The notes: generated from the letters alone by a model not told the origin. A stretch of DNA of 64,000 nucleotides from Pedobacter changchengzhani (GCF_004354365.1 NZ_SJCY01000013.1:1-64000); one strand, 5' to 3'. Shown: positions 54,284 to 63,650, counted from the first letter of the stretch. Translations and numbers: made by a program.

Positions 54284-54895
54284 TTACTTTACATCAAAAT
54301 TTAAAAGTTGCTTGCCTGCTAACCAAGCTTCTAATTTATCGCCTTTATTGGTTTTGCCTACACCTTCCGGTGTGCCAGTAAAAATTAAATCTCCTTTTTT
54401 TAAGGTAATGTATTGCGAAACGAAACTTATTATTTTTTCGAACGAGAACAACAGGTTTTTAGTATGGCCTTTTTGTCTGCTTTCGCCATTTACTTTTAGC
54501 TCGAAGTTTAAATCGTATAAATCTTCAAAATCGGTTTTTGGCAAAAAGATACTTATCGGTGCAGAATTATCAAATGCTTTTGCAAGTTCCCAAGGCAAGC
54601 CTTTTTCTTTGTGTTTACTTTGAATATCGCGAGCGGTAAAATCAATACCCAAGCCAATCTCGTCATAATAATTCGAAGCAAATTTCTCTGCAATGTGTTT
54701 GCCTTCTTTACAAATCTTTAGTACAACTTCCAATTCAAAGTGTACATCATCAGAAAAATCTGGAAGATAGAAAGGCTTATTGTCCTTTAAAACGGCGGTA
54801 TCTGGTTTTAAAAATATAACTGGAGTTGTAGGAATCGGATTATTTAATTCTTTGGCGTGTTCGGCGTAATTACGGCCTATTGCGATGATTTTCAT
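54284..54895 (-). CDS. Fumarylacetoacetate hydrolase family protein
   Basis: This 203-residue protein has the family core: IAIGRNYAEHAKELNN, an FLKPDTAVL segment, the metal-binding ELEVVLKI and DFTARDIQSKHKEKGLPW, and GDLIFTGTPEGVG near the end. Members hydrolyse or decarboxylate acylpyruvates. The exact substrate is unknown, although acylpyruvase or oxaloacetate decarboxylase activity fits short members. It ends just before the M23 gene starts, with only three bases between. Confidence 0.9.
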   Translation of the reverse strand: MKIIAIGRNYAEHAKELNNPIPTTPVIFLKPDTAVLKDNKPFYLPDFSDDVHFELEVVLKICKEGKHIAEKFASNYYDEIGLGIDFTARDIQSKHKEKGLPWELAKAFDNSAPISIFLPKTDFEDLYDLNFELKVNGESRQKGHTKNLLFSFEKIISFVSQYITLKKGDLIFTGTPEGVGKTNKGDKLEAWLAGKQLLNFDVK

Positions 54896-54970
54896 TTATT
54901 TAACGATGAGATGTAAGTAATTGATGTAGCATAGATCCACATCTTTTCAAAAATAAGAAAGAAAAAGATT

Positions 54971-55507
54971 TTATAAAACAGATATTCGTTTTACTTGACT
55001 TTCGGAACCTGCTATTACTCTTAAAAAGTAAATACCTGCAGTTAAACGGCTCGGAATGGTAAAGGTTTTAGTCTGTTCACCAGCATTTAAACGCTCGTTT
55101 GATAGCGTAACCACTTCATTGCCCAATAAATCGATGATTTTAATCGCTACCGGTGTATCTCTGCTCAGCGACAGAATTATATTTAATTGATCATCAACTG
55201 GATTTGGATATATTTTAACAATCGTTAAAAGTTTATCTTTTGGAGTGTTCGTATTTGCGTTCGAGGTTTTAGTACCAGGGAAAACGCCAAAAATATTCGA
55301 TCCACCAAGGGTAGAAAACAGTGGCTTGTAAGGTTGAATGTTCGCTTTTATTTCTGGTAAATGATTGCTTGCTTTGGATGGTCTTGATCTTAAACTAATT
55401 TTAACACTGTCACTCTGCTGACTCATAACATTCATGGCGCACAACATTGCAATGCACAAAGTGCAGGCAATTTTTTGTAGTAGCGTTATGTTTAGGTAGA
55501 GTTTCAT
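54971..55507 (-). CDS. Secreted protein with type IX secretion sorting domain
   Basis: This 178-residue protein has a signal peptide (ending near SQQSD). A short unstructured region follows, then a C-terminal domain typical of type IX secretion substrates (type A): VKIYPNPVDDQLNI, VAIKIIDLLGNEV and AGIYFLRVIAGSESQVKRISV. Very little lies between the two, so the cargo part is short and without known domain. The reading frame extends 28 codons further upstream (to 55591), but these overlap a TAnnTTTG promoter, so the ATG at 55507 is preferred. Confidence 0.85.
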   Translation of the reverse strand: MKLYLNITLLQKIACTLCIAMLCAMNVMSQQSDSVKISLRSRPSKASNHLPEIKANIQPYKPLFSTLGGSNIFGVFPGTKTSNANTNTPKDKLLTIVKIYPNPVDDQLNIILSLSRDTPVAIKIIDLLGNEVVTLSNERLNAGEQTKTFTIPSRLTAGIYFLRVIAGSESQVKRISVL

Positions 55508-55521
55508 CAAATAGATTGAAC

Positions 55522-55529
55522 CAAATATA
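55522..55529 (-). promoter_or_regulatory. -7 box TATATTTG of the type IX cargo gene
   Basis: On the minus strand the bases read TATATTTG, a full TAnnTTTG match, 14 bases before the chosen start. This supports the downstream ATG. Confidence 0.5.
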
Positions 55530-55633
55530 TCAATAATAACAAAGAAATTAAAGATTTTGTTTAAAAACCATTTTTTAACACTATTTAACATTGCAAATTG
55601 TTAATAGTTGTGTTAAAAATACACAATAAATTG

Positions 55634-55665
55634 GTTGTTAATTTGTTATAGTTAGTTTACTTTTG
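55634..55665 (+). promoter_or_regulatory. kup promoter, GTTG -33 and TACTTTTG -7
   Basis: TACTTTTG at 55658-55665 matches TAnnTTTG, and a GTTG at 55634-55637 lies 20 bases upstream as the -33 element. This is the most complete Bacteroidota promoter in the window. It is 23 bases before the kup GTG. Confidence 0.65.
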
Positions 55666-55688
55666 CCACACAAAAAAGAAAGATAAAG

Positions 55689-57668
55689 GTGTCAAATCAT
55701 AAAAATGTAAACGCGCTCACTGCTGGTGGCGTTCTTGTAAGTTTAGGAATTGTTTTCGGCGATATCGGTACTTCGCCGTTGTACACATTGAATGCAATTT
55801 TTACCAGTATTTTAGGACTGAAAGATGGCTTTGTGTCAGATCCTGGCTCAATAAATACGGTAATTGTTTTAGGCGTGCTCTCTTGTATTATTTGGACACT
55901 TACCCTACAAACGACAATTAAATACGTAATTATAACCTTAAGGGCAGATAATAAAGGTGAAGGCGGTATATTTTCTTTATTCTCTTTGGTAAGAAAAAAG
56001 GCCAAATGGCTTGTTGTACCCGCCGTAGTTGGTGGTTGTGCGCTTTTAGCCGATGGGGTAATTACGCCAAGTATTACAGTAACATCAGCCATAGAGGGTT
56101 TAACCAATAAGTTTGATGTACCAGTTGTACCCGTGGTAATCGCCATTTTAACGGTTCTGTTCATTATTCAGCAGTTTGGAACAAATTTAGTTGGTAAAAT
56201 GTTTGGGCCGGTAATGTTTATCTGGTTTAGCGTTTTAGGCGTGGCCGGCGTATCATATATCATTAAAGATTATAGCATTTTAAAAGCATTAAACCCATAC
56301 TATGCCATCCATTTATTAGCCACAAACAGTAAAGCGTTTATTATTTTAGGTGGCGTATTTTTATGTACAACAGGAGCGGAGGCACTTTATTCTGATTTAG
56401 GTCACTGTGGTAGAAATAATATTAGAATAAGTTGGATTTTTGTTAAACTTACTTTGATTCTGAATTATTTGGGGCAAGGTGTTTGGATTTTACAACATCA
56501 GGCTACCTTCATCCCGAGTTCTAAAATGAATCCTTTTTTCCAAATTGTATCGAGCGATTTTCAAGTTCCGATGGTTATTTTGGCTACTATGGCTGCGGTA
56601 ATTGCAAGTCAGGCACTTATTAGTGGTTCATTTACTTTAATATCCGAAGCGGTTCGGTTAAACCTTTGGCCGAAAATTAAAATCGTTTATCCATCGGTTA
56701 CCAAGGGCCAACTTTACGTGCCGTCTATCAATTGGTTATTGTGGTTCGGTTGCTGTAGCATCGTTTTCTTTTGGCGAGAATCATCAAAAATGGATGCTGC
56801 TTATGGTTTATCAATCACCATTGCGATGTTAATGACTACTATTTTGGTAAGTGTTTACCTTAAAAGCAGACGTTTTCCAAAGTATTTAATTGCCCTTTTT
56901 ATAACGGTTTATGTAATAATTGAAGGTACTTTCTTGTTCAGTAATCTTCATAAATTTTTAGATGGCGGTTGGTTAACGGTGTTAATAGGATCGGTGCTTT
57001 TTACAGTAATGTGGAGTTGGTTTGTTGCACGGAAAATTAAAAATCGTTTTGTAAAATATGTAGAGATTGATGATTATTACGAAATTTTAACAGAATTAAG
57101 TAACGATGAATCGGTACCGAAATATTCATCTCAATTGGTGTACTTAACCAGTGCCAATTTTAAAACAGAAATTGAATCTAAAATTATTTATTCAATTATT
57201 CAAAAAGAACCTAAGCGTGCCGATGTTTATTGGTTGGTACACGTAGATGTGATGGATGAGCCCTATACTTTGGATTATAAAGTCGAATTCTTAATCCCAG
57301 GAAAACTGATTAGAATTGATTTTAGACTAGGATTTAGAATTGAACAGAGGGTAAACTTGCTGTACCGTAAAGTGGTAGAAGAATTGGTGAAGAACAACGA
57401 AATTGATATTACCAGTCAATATACTTCGTTAAACAAACATAAAATCGCCGGCGATTTTAGATTTGTTTTGTTAGAGAAACATCTTTCTAGGTTTACCAAA
57501 TTGAGTTTATACGAGCGTAGTATAATGGATTATTACTTCATCCTTAAGAAATTAAGTTTATCAGAAGAGCGTGGTTTTGGATTAGACAGCAGCTATGTTG
57601 ATGTAGAAAAAGTGCCATTAATTTTTGTTTCTCCAGATGATGTTGAACTTCATAGATTGCCAGTTTAA
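55689..57668 (+). CDS. kup: KUP system potassium uptake protein
   Basis: This 659-residue transporter has 12 hydrophobic segments and the family signature ALGIVFGDIGTSPLYT near the start, with LRADNKGEGGIFSL and GDLGHCGRNNIRISWIF-type motifs (SDLGHCGRNNIR here). A cytoplasmic C-terminal domain of about 200 residues follows. It takes up potassium with protons. The start codon is GTG, preceded by an AAGG-like purine stretch. A 53-residue protein follows three bases after its stop. Confidence 0.96.
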   Translation: MSNHKNVNALTAGGVLVSLGIVFGDIGTSPLYTLNAIFTSILGLKDGFVSDPGSINTVIVLGVLSCIIWTLTLQTTIKYVIITLRADNKGEGGIFSLFSLVRKKAKWLVVPAVVGGCALLADGVITPSITVTSAIEGLTNKFDVPVVPVVIAILTVLFIIQQFGTNLVGKMFGPVMFIWFSVLGVAGVSYIIKDYSILKALNPYYAIHLLATNSKAFIILGGVFLCTTGAEALYSDLGHCGRNNIRISWIFVKLTLILNYLGQGVWILQHQATFIPSSKMNPFFQIVSSDFQVPMVILATMAAVIASQALISGSFTLISEAVRLNLWPKIKIVYPSVTKGQLYVPSINWLLWFGCCSIVFFWRESSKMDAAYGLSITIAMLMTTILVSVYLKSRRFPKYLIALFITVYVIIEGTFLFSNLHKFLDGGWLTVLIGSVLFTVMWSWFVARKIKNRFVKYVEIDDYYEILTELSNDESVPKYSSQLVYLTSANFKTEIESKIIYSIIQKEPKRADVYWLVHVDVMDEPYTLDYKVEFLIPGKLIRIDFRLGFRIEQRVNLLYRKVVEELVKNNEIDITSQYTSLNKHKIAGDFRFVLLEKHLSRFTKLSLYERSIMDYYFILKKLSLSEERGFGLDSSYVDVEKVPLIFVSPDDVELHRLPV

Positions 57669-57671
57669 AAT

Positions 57672-57833
57672 ATGTTTAGGACAATAATTATTGCGCTGGC
57701 CATGGTTTTATTTATTGCTGGGCCAGCTGCTAAAATTTATCATTTACCACACAGTGAATATTACCTAATTCTTTCAGCGATTGGGCTAATTATAATTACG
57801 TTTTTCTTTTTTAAGAAAGAAAAGGGGGAGTAA
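57672..57833 (+). CDS. Small two-pass membrane protein behind kup
   Basis: This 53-residue protein (MFRTIIIALAMVLFIAGPAA then KIYHLPHSEYYLIL and a basic tail KKEKGE) has two transmembrane helices at about 3-20 and 28-46. It is in the kup operon, starting three bases after the kup stop. The turn KIYHLP resembles the KI-x-H-x-P turn of GldL-type transmembrane hairpins, but this is a weak similarity. A role as a small subunit or regulator of the transporter is a guess. Confidence 0.6.
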   Translation: MFRTIIIALAMVLFIAGPAAKIYHLPHSEYYLILSAIGLIIITFFFFKKEKGE

Positions 57834-57972
57834 ATTGACGCTTGTACTGTTGGTTGGTGTTGGATTTGTTTGTGTGAAAACAGGCGTTTCAATGCCAAAA
57901 AAAGCTTAATAAACTAATTTTTTACAAGTGGATTAATATTGTATTCCCATTGATATTGTAACAAGCTTAGCA

Positions 57973-58413
57973 TTAGGTTACCGCCAAATTCATGTGATAT
58001 AAATCAAAACCAACTGCCCAATAGTCTTTTTTGATTTCTACTAACTCAAAACCATACTTTTGGTAAAATTTATAAGTGATTTGTGTCGTTCTAACCACAA
58101 TTTTTTCTATCGTGGCGAGTGCACTAAGTTTGTCTATTCTATATTTTAACATTCTTGTGCCCAAGCCTCTGCAATGAAAATTAGGGTGAAATATGTCCCA
58201 GCTAATTGTTGCGGTTGTGTTATCATCTGTAAAGTTTATTCCACCGCAACCGACCAATTTTCCTTCAAAAATTAAAACATAATAGAGTTGTCTTTTTTTC
58301 TCAAGATATTCGATAAGGTCGGCTTCCTCTTCGAATGCAAAATATTTAGGCGTATTTAATTTAATTAAGTTTATTACCTCGTCTTTGTCAGTTACTTCGT
58401 ATGGTCTTATCAT
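57973..58413 (-). CDS. GNAT family N-acetyltransferase
   Basis: This 146-residue protein has the GNAT core: KLVGCGGINFTDD in beta strands 2-4, then WDIFHPNFHCRGLGTRMLKYRID with the acetyl-CoA-binding CRGLGTRM at about 82-89. The ending KFYQKYGFELVEIKKDY is typical. The substrate is unknown. It stands alone between the kup and the cytochrome genes. Confidence 0.9.
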   Translation of the reverse strand: MIRPYEVTDKDEVINLIKLNTPKYFAFEEEADLIEYLEKKRQLYYVLIFEGKLVGCGGINFTDDNTTATISWDIFHPNFHCRGLGTRMLKYRIDKLSALATIEKIVVRTTQITYKFYQKYGFELVEIKKDYWAVGFDLYHMNLAVT

Positions 58414-58547
58414 TATTGAATTTTCAAACTAGCTTTCACATAGCATAACTCACAATTTAATTTATGCAAGTTTTTTTAGCCATACATTTACGGAAAAAGT
58501 AATTCTCAAGATGTAAAAGAATACATCGCTGAAAGATAAGAGTTTTT

Positions 58548-58943
58548 CTACTTTGCAGGTGCTGTTTTACCATTGTGGCAGGTAATACAATTCACAGAAT
58601 TTACTGATTTACCATCATGCATTTCTTTCGAAAAATACTTTTTGTTTAGTTTTGCGGTCATTCTCATCATATACCTGGCTGTTTCTTTTTCAGGCTTTGC
58701 GTCACTTGCAAAATCCAGTTTTTTTGGGTCATCTGCCATTGATGCATGGCAATGATTACATTTAACACCAAGTGCTAATTTAAAATTAACCATAATCGTG
58801 TCTAAATCCGCATGACTGATATCTTTCGGTAAAACCTTTAAGTTTTTAGGTTTATGATCGTCGATATTTTTAGGCATAAATGCACTCATTGCAATTACAG
58901 TACTTAATAAAAGCGCGATAACTGAAAATTTTCTATATTTCAT
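58548..58943 (-). CDS. Secreted diheme c-type cytochrome
   Basis: This 131-residue protein has a signal peptide (about 1-22) and two heme-binding motifs, C62-NHC-H66 and C119-ITC-H123. Between them lie MRMTAKLNKKYF and a methionine-rich helix. The start VLPKDISHADLDTIMVNFKLALGVKCNHCH resembles cytochromes related to the photosynthetic reaction-centre cytochrome subunit that are common in Bacteroidota and Acidobacteria. No partner enzyme is near, and the role is unknown. Confidence 0.88.
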   Translation of the reverse strand: MKYRKFSVIALLLSTVIAMSAFMPKNIDDHKPKNLKVLPKDISHADLDTIMVNFKLALGVKCNHCHASMADDPKKLDFASDAKPEKETARYMMRMTAKLNKKYFSKEMHDGKSVNSVNCITCHNGKTAPAK

Positions 58944-59002
58944 GTTTGCTAATGTTTAAATAAATATAAAAAAAAAGAAATTAATCACAACGTGATTTTC
59001 GT

Positions 59003-59578
59003 TTAAATATGAAATTTATCTTCATCCCATTTATTAGGATTATTTATGATATAATTGGAAATGTTGATGTACGCGTTTTCATCTCGAATAATGTGCTCAT
59101 AATAATTGCGTTGCCATAACTTCCCCATTTGTTTGTTTTGTAATTTATATAGCTTTAAACATTCATTTGAAACAATTGATTTGTATGCGCCAACTACATC
59201 AGCAATAGTAGTCGGGGCAACCCTTGCGGTTGCCCTATTTGCGCTATTTACTTCGTTTTCATCTTGGGCAACCGCAAGGGTTGCCCCGACGGTTTTGTCA
59301 AGATTAATATCTTTTAAAACGATTATACCATGCATATGATTTGGCATAATCTGAAAAACGTCTAGCTCAAAACTCGAAAATCTTTCCATTAGATTTATCC
59401 ATTCGTTGTAGGCTATAGTTCCCAATTGATTTAAAATCATTTTATGCGCTAAAATTTTTCCAAATCTATGCCGTCTATCTTCGCAACAAATTGTAATGAA
59501 GTAAGCACCAGCTTTACTATAATCGTAGCCCTTTAACCTTATTGATTTTCGATGATGAATTAAAGGGTTGTATTTCAT
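59003..59578 (-). CDS. REP-associated tyrosine transposase (RAYT) family protein
   Basis: This 191-residue Y1 transposase of the IS200-like RAYT group has the HUH motif MPNHMHGII (H81, H83) and a catalytic tyrosine at 159 or 160 in WQRNYYEHII. Residues 97-123 (VGATLAVAQ...ATARVAPT) are encoded by a perfect 25-bp inverted repeat with a 30-base loop, so a palindromic repeat lies within the gene. RAYTs are domesticated enzymes that process REP repeats and are usually single-copy without IS ends. It is four bases from the amino-acid permease stop. Confidence 0.92.
   Translation of the reverse strand: MKYNPLIHHRKSIRLKGYDYSKAGAYFITICCEDRRHRFGKILAHKMILNQLGTIAYNEWINLMERFSSFELDVFQIMPNHMHGIIVLKDINLDKTVGATLAVAQDENEVNSANRATARVAPTTIADVVGAYKSIVSNECLKLYKLQNKQMGKLWQRNYYEHIIRDENAYINISNYIINNPNKWDEDKFHI
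59211..59290. repeat. GTCGGGGCAACCCTTGCGG palindrome inside the RAYT gene
   Basis: Arms 59211-59235 and 59266-59290 are exact reverse complements of 25 bases with a 30-base spacer. The frame stays open through the 80 bases. The arms are much more GC-rich than the flanking gene sequence. Confidence 0.95.
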
Positions 59579-59581
59579 TCT

Positions 59582-61531
59582 TTAGGTCTCCAAATTAGCC
59601 AGTTTACTGTGTCTGTATCCATAAGCGAAATAAACTACTAAGCCAATAATCAACCATATCCCGAAGCCGATCCAATTTGAAATACCGAGTTCGCACATCA
59701 TGTACAAGCAACTCACTAAGCCTAAAACTGGTATTAATGAAAGGTTTTTGGTGTAGCAATAATACGAAATAATTACGCAGATGATTAAAAATATCCACAT
59801 TGGAATTTTGTGTTGGAACAATCCCCAACCGCTTTCGTATTTTTTCTGTACGCTTACTTTAGAGCCTTCAATAAATTGCTCATATCTTCCTAATGGTAAG
59901 CCACTTAAATAAGCTTCTGCATCTAGTTTTTCGGGGATGATAATTTGTGGCGAAGCATGTGTTACAATTTCTCCTTTTACAATTTTTAATTCTTCGCCAT
60001 TTAACGAAGTTACAAATTTTACAATCTCTACCGTTTTAGGCGTGTTTAAAAAGAATGAAGTTGTTTCCTTTTTAAACTGAGTAAAAGAGAATACTATTGC
60101 TAAAATAAAGCCGATTGGCACAATGTATTTACTATTTGCGTAAGGAATTTTAAATTTTCCTCTTTGCACATCGGGGCGATTTTGTAACACTAAAACGCCA
60201 GCACACACGAGCACAAAAGCGAATAATGTTCCAATAGAACAAAGATCAGTTACGATGGTTAAATTCATAAAAAGCGATGGTATTGCAACTACAAAACCAA
60301 CCACAATAGTTGCGAAAGATGGTGTTTTATACTTAGGATGAATTTTAGAGAATGATTTTGGTAACAATCCATCACGGCTCATGCTCATCCATATACGAGG
60401 TTGCCCCATTTGGAAAACCAAAAGTACACTCGCCATTGCAAAAACTGCACTTACGGCAATAATACCACTCATTATTTTTAGGTTAACCTCATCAAAAACA
60501 AATGCTAATGGATCGCCAACGGCTAATCTATCCGATTTCACCATTCCTGTTAGAACTAAAGAAATAGCCACATACAAAACCGTACAGATGATAATGGCCC
60601 ACATCATGCCGCGTGGTAAATCTCTCTGTGGATTTTTACATTCTTCGGCCGTGGTAGAAATGGCATCGAACCCGATGTAGGCGAAAAAAACGGCAGATAC
60701 ACCTTTTAAAATGCCAGAAACGCCATTTGGTGCAAATGGATTCCAGTTTTTAGTATCGATATAGAAAACTCCAACGGCTAAAACCAATAAAATTACAGCA
60801 AGTTTAACCACCACCATTGCATTACTTGCATTACGGCTTTCTTTCATCCCTCGGTAAATTAACCAAGTAATAAAAATGATAATTCCCAATGCTGGTAAAT
60901 CTGCCACGATATGGAAACTTCCTATTTTTGGAGCCGTTAGCCAAGCATTGTTTGCCAAAGCAGTTGCGCTATCTAAGCTCGCTAAACCTTTGCCCGCTGC
61001 TATTAAGGCTTCCGCATTTTTATGGCCGTTAAAAGCACTTAAATAGTCCATTGTGGCCCAATCTGGAATGTTTATTCCATCAATCCCCAAAAACGGTATT
61101 CGAATGGAGGAGAGAAGTCCGGTAAAATAATCAGACCAAGAAATGGCTACGGTAATGTTGCCAATGGAATATTCCATAATGAGCGACCAACCGATAATCC
61201 AAGCCACCAATTCGCCAAAAGCAACATAAGAATAGGTGTATGCACTACCCGAAACAGGTACCATTGATGCAAATTCTGCATAAGCAAAGGCTGCAAAACT
61301 ACAGGCTAGTGCTGTAAATATGAATAAAAATATTACAGCTGGCCCTCCATCTGCACTTGCCTTTCCTATTGTGCTAAAAATACCAGCACCAATAATTGCA
61401 GCAATACCAAATGCAGTTAAATCTCTTACTCCGAGCGTTTTGTGAAGTTTGTTTTCATGTTCGCCATATCCATTTTCAGCATCTTTTAATATTTTCGAAA
61501 TGGATTTTTTTCTGAATAGCTTCTGAAGCAT
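59582..61531 (-). CDS. APC family amino acid permease
   Basis: This 649-residue transporter of the cationic amino acid type has about 13-14 hydrophobic segments. The first conserved region is LGVRDLTAFGIAAIIGAGIFSTIGKAS. FFAYIGFDAISTTAEECKNPQRDLPRG is a family signature. It is longer than a usual permease (around 480-500 residues), with two soluble insertions: about 140-215 and about 495-580. Substrate not clear. The stop is four bases from the RAYT start. Confidence 0.92.
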   Translation of the reverse strand: MLQKLFRKKSISKILKDAENGYGEHENKLHKTLGVRDLTAFGIAAIIGAGIFSTIGKASADGGPAVIFLFIFTALACSFAAFAYAEFASMVPVSGSAYTYSYVAFGELVAWIIGWSLIMEYSIGNITVAISWSDYFTGLLSSIRIPFLGIDGINIPDWATMDYLSAFNGHKNAEALIAAGKGLASLDSATALANNAWLTAPKIGSFHIVADLPALGIIIFITWLIYRGMKESRNASNAMVVVKLAVILLVLAVGVFYIDTKNWNPFAPNGVSGILKGVSAVFFAYIGFDAISTTAEECKNPQRDLPRGMMWAIIICTVLYVAISLVLTGMVKSDRLAVGDPLAFVFDEVNLKIMSGIIAVSAVFAMASVLLVFQMGQPRIWMSMSRDGLLPKSFSKIHPKYKTPSFATIVVGFVVAIPSLFMNLTIVTDLCSIGTLFAFVLVCAGVLVLQNRPDVQRGKFKIPYANSKYIVPIGFILAIVFSFTQFKKETTSFFLNTPKTVEIVKFVTSLNGEELKIVKGEIVTHASPQIIIPEKLDAEAYLSGLPLGRYEQFIEGSKVSVQKKYESGWGLFQHKIPMWIFLIICVIISYYCYTKNLSLIPVLGLVSCLYMMCELGISNWIGFGIWLIIGLVVYFAYGYRHSKLANLET

Positions 61532-61708
61532 AGTTAATTTGGTTGTTTCCTCAAACTTAAAAAAATATCAGTTAAAAATGTTTAAACAGCGATATAATTT
61601 TATTTGTAGCGTTTTTAATACCGATTTATCCTGCTTTTTCAGCTTAAAGTAATTACCTCACCAAAGTAAATAATTATGTAATGATTGTCAAACTCCTATT
61701 TCAATGAA

Positions 61709-61736
61709 TTTGCTCTCGCTTAAAACTTTACTTTTG
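61709..61736 (+). promoter_or_regulatory. Promoter of the MFS gene, TTTG -33 and TACTTTTG -7
   Basis: TACTTTTG (61729-61736) matches TAnnTTTG, and TTTG at 61709 is 16 bases upstream. Transcription would begin near 61742, which favours the ATG at 61796 as translation start. Confidence 0.6.
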
Positions 61737-61795
61737 CGGTCTTGAAAAAAATCGAAAAATTAGTATTTGATTTTTATTCCATTTCCTTAAGCACC

Positions 61796-63013
61796 ATGAC
61801 TGTTCATAAAACTCCATCCATAAAAGAAAAAAATAGAAATTTAGCAACTATTCTTGCTTTTTGCCTAATTCCACTTTCTGGTTTTGCAACTGATATTTAC
61901 ATTCCATCTTTACCAACAATGGCAGGCGAAATGGGCGTTAGTAGTATTCAAGTTCAACTTACTTTAAGCATTTTTTTAATAAGTTATGGTATTTCACAAT
62001 TGTTTGTGGGAGGCATTTTAGACAGCTTCGGTCGTTATAAAATTGGACTTTATTGCCTTGTTGTGTTCGCAATTGCGAGTTTAGTTATTGCAAATACCCA
62101 TAATATTTACATCATTTATTTAATGCGGATTATTCATGGGCTATCCGTTGGTGCAATTGTTGTGGCTAAAAGAGCTTACTTTGTCGATTTATTTAGCGGA
62201 GAACAGTTAAAGCATTACTTAAGTTTATTCTCTATCATTTGGTCAACCGGGCCAATTGTAGCGCCTTTTATTGGCGGTTATTTACAAAGTGTTTTTGGGT
62301 GGGAATCGAACTTCTACTTTCTTGCAGGTTTTGCCTTGGTTTTTGCATTGCTAGAATATTTAATTAGTGGCGAAACTTTAAAACATTTTACAGATTTTAA
62401 GTTTAAGAAGATCCTCAATATCTACATCAGCATGATTAAAACAACAAGTTTTACTTTGGGTATTGTGATGTTGGGCTTGGCTTATTGTATGATTATGGTG
62501 TATAACATGACTGGCCCGTTTATAATTGAGCATCACTTTCAGCTTTCGCCAATTGTGGCAGGATATAGCTCATTAGTTTTAGGTTTTGCATGGATGGTGG
62601 GCGGTTTTATTGGCAAAGCCACGATAAATAGGCCATTTTTTAAGCGATTATTTATCAACTCTATCATTCAGCTTACTTTGGTTATAGTAATGATTATTAG
62701 CGTAAACTTCATCTCAAATTTATATTCGCTAATCTTTTTCGCCTTTATTATTCACATTTGTGCCGGTTACACTTTTAATAATTATTTTACCTTTTGCTTA
62801 AGTACGTTCCCAAAAAATGCGGGTATTGCAAGTGGCTTAACCGGTGGTTTTACGTATGTTATTGTGTCGTTTTTGAGTTATGGAATTGTAAATATTCTTC
62901 CTGCTAAAGATGAGCGAAATTTAAGTTTCAGCTATTTAATTATGATCGTTTTATCGGTAGTAATCATGCTGATTATTCTTCGAATTAGGAGAAAGAATAA
63001 GATTTTAGGTTAA
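61796..63013 (+). CDS. MFS multidrug exporter, Bcr/CflA type
   Basis: This 405-residue transporter has 12 transmembrane segments. The motif GFATDIYIPSLPTMAGEM in the first helix is the Bcr/CflA signature (D-x-Y-x-P), and GGILDSFGRYKIGLY is the MFS motif A. Family members export drugs such as bicyclomycin or chloramphenicol. A TTG 18 codons upstream is in frame, but it coincides with the predicted transcription start, so the ATG is chosen. No regulator is adjacent. Confidence 0.92.
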   Translation: MTVHKTPSIKEKNRNLATILAFCLIPLSGFATDIYIPSLPTMAGEMGVSSIQVQLTLSIFLISYGISQLFVGGILDSFGRYKIGLYCLVVFAIASLVIANTHNIYIIYLMRIIHGLSVGAIVVAKRAYFVDLFSGEQLKHYLSLFSIIWSTGPIVAPFIGGYLQSVFGWESNFYFLAGFALVFALLEYLISGETLKHFTDFKFKKILNIYISMIKTTSFTLGIVMLGLAYCMIMVYNMTGPFIIEHHFQLSPIVAGYSSLVLGFAWMVGGFIGKATINRPFFKRLFINSIIQLTLVIVMIISVNFISNLYSLIFFAFIIHICAGYTFNNYFTFCLSTFPKNAGIASGLTGGFTYVIVSFLSYGIVNILPAKDERNLSFSYLIMIVLSVVIMLIILRIRRKNKILG

Positions 63014-63060
63014 AATATTTTTTTCTTGAAAACCAAGGTTCTGTTTTCATCGGTTCCGAA

Positions 63061-63121
63061 AGTCCCGCTAAACGCTATAGTCCCGAAGAAAAATCTGGAG
63101 CTGTCGCTTTTATCGGGTTTA
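63061..63121 (+). repeat. CCCGCT...ATCGGGTTTA family repeat, copy C
   Basis: It runs from AGTCCCGCTAAACGCTATAG to GTCGCTTTTATCGGGTTTA. The left flank (TGAAAACCAAGG...TTTCATCGG) is like that of copies A and B, and the loop is different again. Confidence 0.6.
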
Positions 63122-63239
63122 GATTACGCAGGTAAACCTAAAAATTGACGGTACTAAAAGTGCAGAATTAGCCTGGATTGTATATGTAGTTTTAGCAGCT
63201 CGGTTAGCCTATTTAAAGATTAGAATATTGCACATTACA

Positions 63240-63475
63240 AGCAATTTGTTCAAAGATTTCTCGGCTTCGCTCGAAATGACGAAGCACGGGAGCTTACTCA
63301 GTGTGGTTATAGAGTTTTATTATGACCATAAAAAAGTGACAATTATCGCTTTACGATTCCCAATCAAGTTGGGAATGACGTGGGGGCTAGCCCGACAATT
63401 CGCTCACGATAATGTCGTCAATGCTTTTACTCCTCGTCTTTCCCGCGTAGGCGGGAATCTTAATGCGAAAAAAAG
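63240..63475. repeat. Cluster of GTCATT palindromic repeats
   Basis: GGCTTCGCTCGAAATGACG, ATTCCCAATCAAGTTGGGAATG, and TTTCCCGCGTAGGCGGGAATC follow one another. These are three short palindromes typical of dispersed repeats, also seen at 13718 and 29488. The rest of 63122-63650 shows no gene. A frame opens across this area only because it has no stops, and is not coding. Confidence 0.7.
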
Positions 63476-63650
63476 TAAAGAATAATTTTTGCTCCATTGA
63501 GTTGCTAAAGTCTTTTGTTAACTAATCTGTTTGTAGCATCTCGCTACGACTACAAAAAAAAGTGCTGTTCCGTGTATTCAGTGTTTCCGTGGCAAAATTT
63601 AAATGATAGTTCCCAATCAAATTTTACAACCAAGATTAAGCTTAATAAAC

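Noticed and set aside
63228..63485. 85-codon open frame after the MFS gene
   Set aside because: It crosses three palindromic repeats and has no family resemblance or ribosome binding site. It is better explained as noncoding.
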